A DNA stretch of 64,000 nucleotides, taken from the NCBI GenBank assembly GCA_036785705.1, contig JAWUZG010000084.1, positions 5,639,001 to 5,703,000 on the forward strand, in the 5' to 3' direction. The notes beneath the pieces are model-generated. The model worked only from the letters and a program-made list of their open reading frames with translations, did not search any database and was not told where the DNA came from. Every line of letters begins with the position of its first letter. Position 1 is the first letter of the stretch. This DNA is from Acanthornis magna. Its lineage: Eukaryota; Chordata; Aves; Passeriformes; Acanthizidae. Below are positions 1-12,433 of this stretch, piece after piece. The translations under genes were made by a program, and so were the position numbers.

Positions 1-2356
1 TTTCAAGGAACACTTAGCAAATCTCTGTGCAGTAGGTTGTGTTGGGAAAGGAGAAAAAGAGAGGCAGAAAGTTGAACTGAATGTTGGATTTAGGTTCGAA
101 TGTTTGTTTAGGTCTATCAAATTGAAAGGAGTTTAGAGTATCTCAAAGAAATGCTATGTATTCTGGCTATTAAAAAAAATTAACACTAGTCCAAAAATAA
201 CTAAAGTATTATGAAAATATTTTACTTGTCTTGTTAATATTTTATGGCAAAAAAGGATTTCTTTTTCCTCAAAAGAATTCCTACTAGGTTTTGATTTAAA
301 TAATGCAGTTATTTAAATAAAGTTCTTTAGTGGTGCTTGTATATTTTCTAGAAAGCACTATGTTAATTTAAAATTCAGTATTTCATGTGTATGCAGGGAA
401 CATGAGCTTTCTCCTTCATCTAGCAATCTGCACCACCCATAGATTCTTTTTTAAACCTTCAGATATAACCTTAAATATTTAAAGCATAGCTCCAACAGAA
501 CAGTGGTAGGCTGCTCTTCTCTTAACTTTGCCCTCTCTTTTCTAGGTCTCAGTGAAATATTCAAAGTGCTTTACTTTTCACTGACTGAAGAACTTGTTAT
601 TCAGGTAGTCTAGAAAAGACAAGTGCATTATTGACTTCTACTGCTTTTGAAAGTGCAAGTGAATATTCAAGAAATAAGGTATTAAATACACTTTGTTCAG
701 CGGGTGAAAAGCAGTGGTTTCAGATTCCTCTTTCTATAATCTGCCAGATTCAGTGTCATTGATGAAAGGGAGGGCGTGTGCTTTCTGATGGTGAGAATGG
801 ATGGGAAGGCAACCTAGGGATGCTGAGGAAGGATTGATGGGGAGTGCAGTTCTGTAGCTCTGGTTTTGTGTTCTCAGATTTTGTGTGCCTGTTCCATTCA
901 CAGTACTGAGGCAAGTCACCTGTTCCTTGAGCTATTGCTGGTTTATATGTAGTGTGTACAAAAAGTTTTTACCTAATTCTGGTGTGAGTGAACCAGAGTA
1001 TTATAAATAAGAGAGCAGTTATATAGAGACATTGGATTGGAGTGTTGTAAAGACATTTCCTTTGATCATCTACTCCTGTAACCCAATTTCTAAATTTTTA
1101 AAGTACTCAGGGTGCATGTGCTTTTTAATTTAGATCAGGAATGTGCTTTTGGAGTAAATTTCCTGGTTATTACTATTTACTTGTGTTTGGCTTACTTTCT
1201 CAAGCTGTCTCTTCAAATCCATATAATGTGTGGATGCGAAGACCTCAGCACCACTGGTTTAGTCTACAGGCTTTCTGCTGGATGGGTTGCACTTTCTGAA
1301 GGTTTTCTGCTGTTATGGAGAAGTTCTGCAAATGATATCCTGCGTTCCCCAAAATTCCAAGTAATATGGAATTCCTTTTTTCCTTTACTTCTCAGGTAAA
1401 AGGCTTCATTAGCTTTTGGCTCCTCTGTGATTATTTCACTGTGTGTACTTGTTGTGTGTTTACTTGCTCTGCAGAAATAATTACTGCAGTCAGGAATGGT
1501 AACCAAAGAAGAAATTAATAAAGAGAAAGTAGTTTAATATTCAGTACAAGCTTAAGTATGATGAATAGTTCAAGTGAAGGTCATTTATTCTAGAAATTAA
1601 TGTTTTTAGCAGCCTAGTGGTAAATTTTTTTTCTTTTTTGGTGACTTTTCCTTGTATTTTGTTTTCTTTAATGTCTGTTGCTTTTCTTAAATCTCATTTT
1701 GGGCAATAGTGTTCTTTTAAGCAGTGATATTGGTTATGTGTAGCATTGACAACTGTGGACATTATAAAGGAAAATACCTCTTTTAAAACCTTAATTTAGG
1801 TTAGTAGTTATTCTTTCACTGATGTTTGCAATGCATTAAACTATACCTGCAAGGTAAAGCACATAATATTTTGAATTAATTTTTTGAGGGAGGACAAACA
1901 GTACCCTGAATAGGTCAGAATCCTTAGCTGTTGATTCAGGAAATTATTTTTTTTTTCCAAAAACTGTCATGGAGATTCTTAGAATTTTGCATCCCTTACT
2001 GTACTTGTGTAAACAGCTAAGAATTGTTTCAACATGTATAATGCATCAGATAATAGATGTATAGAAAGTTTTTATCACAGTATGCTCTAGATGTACTCTG
2101 TGAATCAGATGGAGCAAGATGTATCATATTTAGTCACGGTTTGGCTGAGCAGGGGGCTTTATCTTAAGTTATATGGATATTTTAAGTTGCTGAATTACAT
2201 TACTGAAAAATGCTTAGAAACATTGTCATTCTGAACAGTTTTGTGGTAAGAATTCCTCCAGTTCCAAAAAGTGATCTTCCATTTTGCTGGTAGAACTTTT
2301 GCATAAAGGAGTCCAGTTAGACTATTACCCAGCCTGTTAAGATCTGAATATTCATA
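1..2356. other. Unique AT-rich non-coding stretch
   Basis: No gene, RNA gene or recognisable transposon is visible here. The stretch is AT-rich with short T and A runs, for example around 1945-1957. The small open frames on both strands, up to about 95 codons, show no family motif and no paired splice signals, so I treat them as chance frames. Confidence 0.6.
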
Positions 2357-2524
2357 ATGGGTGCAGATATTGATGATGATCATTTCACTGCAGCTATGTT
2401 GGATACTTGGCACAGCTCAGCTGCAGATGCTTTTGTAGATCCTCCCCATGAACATGTAGCCACGACTGACACTCCTTCAAAGGAAGAAAGGGAAAAAAAG
2501 GCTTTAAAGAAAAAGAAAAATTGA
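2357..2524 (+). other. Unrecognised 55-codon ORF with acidic start and lysine-rich end
   Basis: A complete ATG-to-TGA frame of 55 codons. The N-terminal third is acidic (MGADIDDDH) and the middle is mixed polar. The last 14 residues are strongly basic, ending in a lysine run plus Asn, which superficially resembles a C-terminal KKXX ER-retrieval signal. I do not recognise the protein. The composition is more protein-like than neighbouring chance frames. However, the lysine codons come from an A-rich tract, there is no clear upstream splice acceptor, and no poly(A) tail follows. It could be a terminal exon of an unannotated transcript, a remnant of a processed pseudogene, or chance. Low confidence. 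Confidence 0.15.
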
Positions 2525-5500
2525 GGTAGAATTTTGTAACTCTGGAAGTAACTTAGTCTTTTCAGCCCCTTTGTACTTCAAATAGAGTTGTGGATGTTCC
2601 CTGCTTGCCAAGAAGAGGGTGTTCTGACATTAGAACTCATGTAGGAAGCTCAAATGAGCTCAGGGGATCTCAGAGATTCAGACCTCTTAGTTCTTGTTCT
2701 GGTGCCCAAACTTCTGGGACTGTTTGGAGCAGAATTTGGGTTGTCCAGGTTGTCCAGCTGTTCCTGGCCCTTCTCGGAGCATGCTGGGTGTGGCTGACTG
2801 GGACCTAGGGCTGTAGAGGTGGTGTAGGGCCATAGTGATCCCCAGACACTGTCACTGAATCCTCCACTGGGCATTTTCTGACTCTGGAGATGTTCTTACT
2901 TGGTCAATTGGATGAGTTTTATGGCTTTTCATGTTTTGAAGGAAGACCCGTTTGCAGAAGCCATCCTTGAAAACATGTCCTCTGTATCCCACAGTTCTAA
3001 TACATCTGACTTTTTTTTATAGGTTCAAGGCAGCAAAGTAAGCTCTGGTGTGTAGGAGAGGCAAAATACCTGAGAGCAGATTAACATTTGGAGGTGAGCT
3101 ATAGAGATAAATCACATTAAAACCAAAGCCCCTTAACTTTAACGGGCATTTGAATGCTGGCAATGTGAGGTTGCTTTCCAAGTGAAATAGGTACATCTCC
3201 TGAGTCTGTTTTTTAAAGAGTTCTCAGACTCCAGCAAATTAAAAATCACCATTTGTCAGCTGAGTAGCCAGTACCAGGAAATACAATGAGTGGGTTTTGT
3301 TTGTAAATGTGGGTCACAGCATCCGTTCCCCCTCCCCTCATCTTCTCCCCTCTTAGGCCAGAACCATTGATGTTTACTGGAATTAACATGGTGATGTGGA
3401 GCATCAAAGGATTCAGAGGCTGTTACCCACAAATCCACAACAGCTTTGCAGATGGAGGAGAAGTACAATGCATTCTAATCTCTGCTTAAACACAGTTTAT
3501 TTTAGGCTGTGGTTTCAGATTAAATAACTGAATACAGAGTTTAGAGACTCCAGACTCCCTAAGTATATTGAAATAAAAATAAAATGCAGGACCATTGTAG
3601 TGAATAAAAGGCAATGTGTTTTACAGAGAAGGGGGTAGAATATATCTCTTGATTCAGTGCACTTCCAAGTAATTACGAAGAGCACTTGCTGGTAATTCAA
3701 ACAACAAAAACATTTTGTAATTATAAATGGCCAGATTGTCTGGTTTACAGTTGCCTGGTGAAGAACTGTTCTTTGGAAAGCCTGGGGTAGAATTTTCCCT
3801 CCTCTGCCAGTCCTTCTGAAGGAGCAGGGAGAGAGAAAAAGGTCTTCTTGGCTCACACGGTGCATGCTGGGGTGGTGATGGAAGCTAATAAATACTAGTT
3901 GCAAACTGTGTGCAATGTGAGTTCCAAAATGTCTGATAATTGAGGCTGTAGTCCTTACCTTCAGATATGCCGAAACATTTTACTTTTGTGTTAATAGCTG
4001 TGTTATTCAAAGACGCAGAGCACAACAGTGGTTTATACTATTTTTCCAAAGGAATAAATGAAGACCCAGAGCTGTAATAGACTGTGACAGAGCAAGAATA
4101 AAATCTAACAGTATGCAGCATGGATGGACACTGTCTCCTCACCAGCTGCTTCAACTGCAAAGTAACAGATTCATTTCAGTAACACCTGTGAGGGATTATT
4201 AAAATAACTTCTTGTAACATAACAAATCTGCATATGGGGAGAGCAGAGAGGTCACTGTTTATAGCCACAACTCTAAACCTAAACGGTGTGAAGCTGTTTC
4301 TGATGTGAGGGGCTTGCAGGAAGACATGGATTTTGCAGCCAGGAAGAGCAGGTGATTTTTTTTCTAGCAACAGGAAATCTTTAGGCATGCTAATAAAATT
4401 AATTTTAGGACATTTCTCAGTATCTCCATGTGAAAACTGAATGTGAAACAGACTCTATGGTGTATGGTCATTAGAATACTATGAATTTTCTTGTTACTTT
4501 CAAGAAATGAAACATTATAAAATTGTATTTTCTGCATTACATATTATAAACATGGAAATAAAAGATCACAATATTCCATTTACAAATATGAAGTCAGAAT
4601 ATTTTGATCATATTAAACCTTCTTTATTTTTTTTTCAAAATAGATTCCTGCTGAGGGTGTGCAACACTTGAAGTGACATTTTCAGCTGTAAAAGCATTGT
4701 TAGAAAATTTCACTCTAGATTTTGTAGCAAACAGTTTTTCTTTGGCCCATACTATTAAATTCAACCCCACTGTAGGTGGTCCTAGTTCTTGTCTTGAAAT
4801 CTGGTGTGTATGCATTAGAATGAGAGTACAAAGAATTAGAATATGGAGATTTAGAAAAACGTAAAATATTGTATTAGATTTAGAATAACAATGCTCTGTT
4901 ATTTGGTCAACAACTTAAGAAATTACTTTGTTCCCTTTAACTGTACTCTGTTCCTTGATCCCTAATGTCACGGATTGTTGGATGGATGTAATATCTGGCT
5001 GTGCAAAATACATTTTTTAAAAATTGCTTGGGTTTTCCAGTCCAGCAATATAAGATACCAGCTGGGTAGTGGAATTTAAAAGAAAGGAAGTGGAATTCAC
5101 CAGCTCTTAACATGAGCTGCCTGTGGTTCCTTTGCTTTCATTTCCATCTGAAATACAAGCTCCCTTAATTTTGAATTTACCACTGCAGTGTGAATATTCT
5201 GCTGGCTCTGAAGGTGAGCTTGCTTTGAAGAATTCTTAGTTCTGTACAGTATTGCTAATCCCTCCTGCTCTGTTCAAGGACCTGGTTTTGTGGAGGGAGA
5301 GCAGATGTCCAGCTCACATCCCTGTCAATCCCTTACTTGTGCATCCCGTAGATCTCCAGTCACTGCAGACACATCTCTGGAATAAAAACGTGGGCTTGAG
5401 CCTTTCCCTCACAAGATGGCAGCATTGCTTCAGGGAATGACACCACCTGCACCAGTCAGGGGGCCTTGGACATTTGAACATTTCCATTTTACCCAGTATG

Positions 5501-8500
5501 TGAAAGAAACTCTGATAGCTGTCCTCATTTGTGTTATCTGAACTTGCGTGTCAGCATCGGGCATGGGACTGGATGGATTTCATTCATTTGCTGCTGTGTT
5601 TCCAGGCTTCGCCAGGAAAATAAGTTGCTCTGAGGAGTTTTGTGAATTGAAACTATGCCATTATTACTGTGACTCTAGTTAATACTGTAGGTGCATTCCT
5701 GAGATTTCAGCAGTAAAATTTGATTGTTTCAAATGCGCTAAGCAGAAATATCTTACAGGAATTTAATTTCAGATTCACACATATTTCCCTCCATATCCAC
5801 TGAGTGTTTTTATTCATTCAAGGCTTCACCCTGCTCTCTCTGAAGTCTGAGTCAGAATTTTAGGGTAAGTCTTGTAAGGAGATAGAAACAGCAGAAAAGA
5901 AAGGTCAATAAAGTGGGGTTTTTAAAGGTGTTTTTGCTATTTTTCCCCCCTATATAAATAATCAGGAATGATAAAAGAACTACTGTTTGAACCAGTAGAA
6001 GCACTGACCTTCAGTTAACTCTGGGCAACACCTTTATTTTATTTCAGGGCAGCACTGATCGACTTGTAAAGGAATTAGGTCAAGTTTATTTCTGATTCTA
6101 CAAACAGGTCTACCAATTTGGCCTTACCCGTAAGGAATAAAAAGCTTTAAAAATACAGGAATTCTCACTGTGCTTTTTGGATGAAGTTGGGCTTCCCAAG
6201 AATATAGAGACTTTTTTTTGGGTGTTATTACCATTTTGCCTATGATTTTGATTTTGCAGCATGAGTTCTGAGCTGAAGAATAATACTTTCTAATTCATAT
6301 GGTTGTTTTATCTTCAGATATTCTACTAACAAGACTAAAAATCTTCATTTTTAAATCAGAAAAACATTTTTCATGATTGCCTGGAGAAATGTCTCTTTTA
6401 TACTTATAGTACTGAAGGAGGACTACTTTACTATCCTTGGGTAGTAACTGTTGTTATTTCAAGCAATACTAGCTGGTGTGCAATAATACTTTAACAAGAA
6501 AATATTTAAAGTCTTGTATTTTCATTTTTTTAAATATTTTTATGCTGAACAACAACAACAAAAATCTTACCTTTTCTTTCAATTTCTCAAAATCCAACAT
6601 GCTTAAGTAATGGTTTTACTAACAGGTGATCACTTTGTTTGCACTTCTAGGACTAAGGCAGGTTTAGTCTGCAAATATAACTTTCTGCTAACAGCCTGAT
6701 GTATTGGAATTAATGTTCAGAGATATCAAAATTCACATGTTTAAACTTTACCAAACTGGATTGTATGAACTGAGTATTTAATTTCTTCTTTGTACCTAGG
6801 AATTTTTATTGGTGCAATTCTCCTCACCTTCAGCAATTCACAGTACAGCCTCCCAAACACAGGCTTGCCATTTGCCTTGTTTACTTTTGTGGCTTTGGAC
6901 ACATTTTCTAAAATTGCTGAAGGAGGAAGGCCATGGATATAAATGATATTGGGAGAATGAAGTCAGGTCCTTGGGTGATAATGATTGCTGAATTCTGCTC
7001 TTTCCTTCCTACCCAGCATAGATTCTAAGGAAACAAACAAATGCACCTGATATCTTCATTTGTAGAGCCTGGTGTCTCCACTTTAACATATATTCTGAGA
7101 TGTTGTAAGAACTGACCTGGAACACATGGACAGCAGCGTGTGAGAGCTTCAGAAAAGTAGGTTCAAACACTGGAGGTTGTTTTGGCTGCTGCAGGTCAGC
7201 ACACCTCCATCATTCCACCTCTCTTTGGTTAAAAAAGAGAGAGAGCATGAATCTAACCTCCTGGTCACACAAAGCCTGTGATATTCTCCATAAGCCTCCT
7301 CACTCACTCATCCTGGCAGTAGGACAAGTCTGGCTTTCAAAGAAAATTGAAAGACATTCTGCTTTAAAGAGGAAGATACTTCAAGGGCTAGCCTGTAGCA
7401 GAAAATTGAGGGATTGCTCAAGGAAACAAAATAATTGAGGTTATTGGTAATGAAATGCACTATTGATTGCATTCAAATCCATCCCACACTGTTAAAAGTC
7501 AGAAGCTATTTTTTTAGTAGGTTGTGTGAAATGAATTTCTCCTCCTCCTAGAGGATGAGAATTCTGGTTATGAGTGGGTCTCACTGGTTTGAACTGCAGT
7601 GATCCTATTTGCGGTTCTTTAACCTAGAAGCATTAATGTTCATGTTTAAGTCAATCAATTTTTTTAGAAAGCATTTTAAATGGGTTTGGCTTTTATTGTG
7701 TTTTTCAGGGCTATTTAGAAGCACACTTGAAAGACACAGGAAAATGAGGTACTTCTAATCTTTACAGTGGCACATGCAAGACAAATGCAAAACTTTAATG
7801 ATGTAGCTTTTATCACATGTGTTAATTCCTTAAGCATTTGTGTCTAGCTGACTCACAAACAAATAGACTTCATTTTTAAGGACTTGAAAGTCAATGCTTT
7901 TCACACATGCTAAATACAAAGCACAAAAAGAAAGAAGAGAGGTAACGTTAGTCCCTCTGAGTATCCAGAGTATGTTATAGAAAAGTAGATAACAAGGAGG
8001 ATACAGGTCTCAGATGGTTTAAGGAAATGCTGAATTTTGGCTTTTTACTTGTTTTTGGTATGGCCTATTTATTGTCACTTCTAGAATAACACTAATCCAA
8101 GTTTATACTATGGCTCATATATGCAATTTTCATAGAATATCTTGGCATTTATTTGACTCTTGAAAGCCATGTTGATTGACTAGAAATTATCAGAAGAAAT
8201 GTACAAATAATTAGGAGCATCTCCTTTTTCAATGCCTTACTTCAGTCATGAAAGAATTTGCAAAGATACTGTTGAATATGGCCAGATTACAAAATTTACT
8301 TCTCCCTCAGAAACAGTGAAATGTTCTGTTGCAAATTCCCATCCCGTTTTGCTTGTCCATGCTTTAAGGATTTATGTTGGAATTGCAAGGATAGAGGTGA
8401 AAATTTAAATTTCAGTTGGTTCATATTCTCATAAAGGTGCACCATTGGAAAATATATTCTTCAGAAGCATACATAATATTGGAATGTTCATACAAATGAT

Positions 8501-11500
8501 TTTCAGTAGCTGAGTACTGCTCAGAGTCATTGGATGAGTCTGCATTTGGCTTCTGTTTTACTACAAACAAGAGATATTGAAATCCCAAACTTTTAATTAA
8601 AGTTTTCAACCATTATATAATGCAAATGTGTCAAAAATCCCCAGACATATTCTGAAAAGGATAAGTAGACATATGGTCAAAATGTCATTAATACTTTTGC
8701 TCAAAAACATAATTAGAGGAACATATGTTGTATTGTGAATAACATTGTTCTACTAATAAAAAGGAAAGGATTTATTAGAAGTAGTCCTTGGGCCAGATTC
8801 CACTTTCTGCTCTAACAGATGTGGAATAAACCTAAAGCTGAAAAATACCAGAATACACAAGCTATTGTTTGCAAAGATTTTGTAGTGGCATGTTTTACTG
8901 TCTGTACCATTTGCTGCATATGAATTTTTAAGTGGTAATATATGTGGTAACTACAGTACATATTACTTAGCCCTAAGCATTGTCTATTATATTGGCTTGC
9001 CTGGAAAGTAGTAGAGTAAATAAATTTTATTCTTTATGCAGTATTGCTAAGAAGGAATTTGGTAATATTCTACTATTTGTAGATGAGGGAGAATTAAATA
9101 AAGCCTAAAAGCAGTGGTATTAAGGTAAAATGCTGGGCTGTTAATGTAGAACAATATGTGAGTTAATTCTCTTTATAAGTCCTCAGATCTTTGGGGTGCT
9201 TATTTAGGAATAACTCATAACAAATTAACAAAAACAGAGGTTTGTAGGCTATGGGAGAGCTTTCCAGGAAATGTGAGCTGTTTCTTCATACAGCAGCATT
9301 AGGCCTTCCTAACAGACCAACTTTTTTATGGTACGTGCCTTGCTATATCAGAGCTGTAAAAGCAGACATCACTTAAGGTTACAAGTGATACATTTTATAT
9401 ATTAAAACTATATGGCCTAAAATTATATATGAAATATTTATTTAGAGTACATCATGCTTGACAGGTCAAAGATTATAGCTGCATGCATTCAGTTGCATAG
9501 TTGAAGAAGATGTAGAAAAGAGAAAATAAAAAACCACATTATGAATTACAGTAAGTTGGGAGATATTGGGGAAGAAGCTGAAGCGTCTTAGAATAAAATG
9601 GAAGATGAATGAGAAGTTGTAAAGGAGTTTGCAGATAAAAATGAAACCAGGAGAAAGGCTGGGTGAAGACAGAAACATCTGCATGAATCCTGACTAATGG
9701 AAAGGGTGGACAGAATACATGGGAATAGGTGACTGGAAATTTAGGAACCTTGCAGTCTCTACAATGGAAACTTAACTGACAGGAGTGTTAATAATCCGTA
9801 CAGGCTGTTTAGGACTCCATATAGTCCTAGCAAAGAGCAGATTATTTTGTTCCATTTGCGTGCAGGCCTCTGTGGAAACTACAGAGTAAGGAATTGCAGG
9901 AGGGTTCTCAGCAGGCTTGGAGCAGGAATAGGAGCTGTACATTTGAATGCAATGATTTCATTGTTCAGGGCTGGGCTGTTACAGAAATCCAACATTATAA
10001 ATCTACCTGTCAGTGAATTTTCTCACAGGTAACAAAATTGAGATCAAACACCTGACAGTATCCTAACACTTCATGTAAGTAGGCTAAAAAAAGAATGTGC
10101 ATGACAATGTTCTAGGGGCAGTTGTTTCTTTGTTTCTTTCTCAAAGCCCTGTGCAAAAGTAAAAGCTGAAAAGCAGAACTTAGTGTTTGCAGCAGGAGCA
10201 GTCAGAAGTGGAAAGGATGTGTCCTGCCCAAAGTGTGGAGGGGTCTGTTAGTTTCCACCATTTTTTAACAGCAAGCTTACATGGTCAGATGTTATTCAAA
10301 GTCATTGAAACTAAAAGGAGGGTAGGCTCTGAAAACTTCTCTGCAAGACACAGTTGTGCTACATATGCAGGAAGAGCTTTTGTAATTCAAGTCTCAGAGG
10401 GGGAAGAAAGAGAGACGTGTACCAGTGATGTATATTGATGGCACTGCCAGCAGCAAAAGTTAGTAGGCAGAGGTTTTGTGGAGAATATTTGAGAGAAGAT
10501 TGGAAGCACAATCAACTGAGAAACAGAAACCTTGACTGCGTTGTAAAAGCAAGCACTAATGGCTGCTGTGAGCCTAAAGCCTTTAATTGTGTTTTTCTGA
10601 AAGATGAAAAGCTCCCCAAACCATCTAGTATCTGAAATAACTTCCAGTGTAATAGCCCAGGGTAAGCAGATACCTCTCATTTACAAATTGACTTCATGGT
10701 TTTGAGAGACATTGCTCCTGAGCATTAGGTGCATGACACAATGTAGGCTTGTAACAATCTTTGTAACATGCTAATCCCTTGCTAAGAAATGAATTGGTAT
10801 TAGAAGGCTGTAGCACATTTATGATTTCTCTTGAATGAGTAACATGCAGTGGTGAAAGATATGTATGGTATTAGCTCAGAGATTGCTGGAGGAAATCCCC
10901 AATACCTTTTGCAATAGTATTTGCATATAAACCTGAAATTCTCTCTTAATGCTGACATACTGAGTTAAGATTTACTAGCAGGATCCTGACAAAAGGTGCT
11001 TTATATGGAATACAAAGCGGAGTTTTTTAACCATTTAATGCTTCTAAGGGTAGTTTCTGCATGTTTTCCATGTTATTCAGTTCAGTTCTGAAATGTGCTG
11101 CTCATTGGCATTGAATTATGTTGTTCTGATTTGCTCCTTTGCAGGTGAGAAAATACACCTTCAAACTAACCAGAAATGCAGTGGTGGAACCAAAAATTCA
11201 ACTTAGTTCTTTAAAATTTGTTTCAAAGACTTTGCAGACTATATTCTGCCTTCATAGCAAATCTTGCCTTTTGCAAATCTTGTTGTCTAACTATAGTTGA
11301 GTAGGATAGAGATTTTAAGCATTTGAAATGAGCAGGGAAGGTGCTTTGAAGAAAAAGCCATGTGTATTACAGAGTATATGTTTCTAACTGTGGAGACAGT
11401 AGCTTAACAAAGATTGTGTGAGTATTTCTGGTTTGGTTCAGACCAGCTGCACATGGAACACCATCAAATAGATAGGTTAAACAGGCTGTAAAAACAGCCT

Positions 11501-12400
11501 TGCTAAATCAGGGCAGTGTGATGATTCCAGCGGGCTCACTGAAACAAGTTATTTTTGGCAGGAAAGAAAGAAGATAGGACTTGGGATCTGCACTGAGAAC
11601 CTAATTTTCTCTTTATTTAGGGAACAGGAAATGAGAAGCAACATGACAGCTGAGAGTAAAGCTGGCATAAAACAATGAGGATGTAAAACTGACATAAAAC
11701 TGACCTCTTTAGGGGAAGAAATCAGGCTCAGAGGTGTCTGCTTGGCCTGATAGAGAAGACATGATAGGAAAGTTCAGGGTTATTTGGGTTGGACTGATGT
11801 CTGAAAAAGGCAACCAGTGAGGTTCTTGAGGAGGAAGGGGGGAGTTTTGTTTAACTCTTACATATATTTTTGTGCTGAGGTCCCTTTTTAGAGCATTTTT
11901 CCAGATAATATTTGTAGTCCTGTCACATTGTCTTTGGAAGCCATGTGTGAAATTTTGATAGTAATGAAATGCCCCTTGTTAATTTAGAAAACAGTGATAA
12001 TAAAGTTTATAGATTTTCGCTATCCTGTGCTATTGTATATTGTTAAACGAAGCCATTAGTAAGGATGACAGACCTGGGATTCTGTGCTCTATGCAAAGTT
12101 TTCATGACAAGTTCAGCACTGCTACTGAATTTGTAAACAGGACAACTGAAGTTATGAAATTAACTTTGAAGTAGAGCAAAAGGCTAGAAAACACAGGATT
12201 TGAAAATGGATCTTGACAAATTCAAGGAAGGAGTTATATGACTGGCTAGGATGTTCTTGAATGTTTTAAATGGATTAGGAAGAGTTGTTAAACTTTTGGT
12301 TTTAATCAATTATCTTAGTTGAGGACTGCCACTACTTATGTGAAAGATGGAAGAAGATTTTTTCCCCTGTATCTCCATCATGCATTTTTTAAATCAATAC
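2525..12400. other. Unique AT-rich non-coding stretch
   Basis: No known gene or repeat family is recognised over this long interval. It contains scattered poly-T and poly-A runs and one possible 15-nt microexon (3023-3037). A 58-nt splice-flanked interval at 10604-10661 is open in one frame but has only an ordinary acceptor. The longest chance frame is 129 codons on the minus strand (3515-3904) and shows no motif. The sequence is compatible with an intron or a gene desert. Confidence 0.55.
3023..3037 (+). other. Possible 15-nt microexon
   Basis: A T-rich acceptor (a run of eight T followed by ATAG) ends at 3022. Fifteen nucleotides follow, then a GTAAGC donor at 3038. The 15 nt are open in frame 0, encoding Val-Gln-Gly-Ser-Lys. 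Length divisible by three fits a microexon, but there is no transcript evidence and such pairs arise by chance. Confidence 0.1.
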
Positions 12401-12433
12401 TTTTTTGTTTGTTTGTTTGTTTATTTATTTTTC
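12401..12433. repeat. (GTTT)n/(ATTT)n microsatellite
   Basis: Simple repeat of GTTT units that changes to ATTT units towards the 3' end. It is read directly from the sequence and carries no coding content. Confidence 0.9.

Noticed and set aside
10604..10661. 58-nt exon-like interval with donor GTAAGC
   Set aside because: The acceptor is only ordinary and a short open frame is expected by chance.
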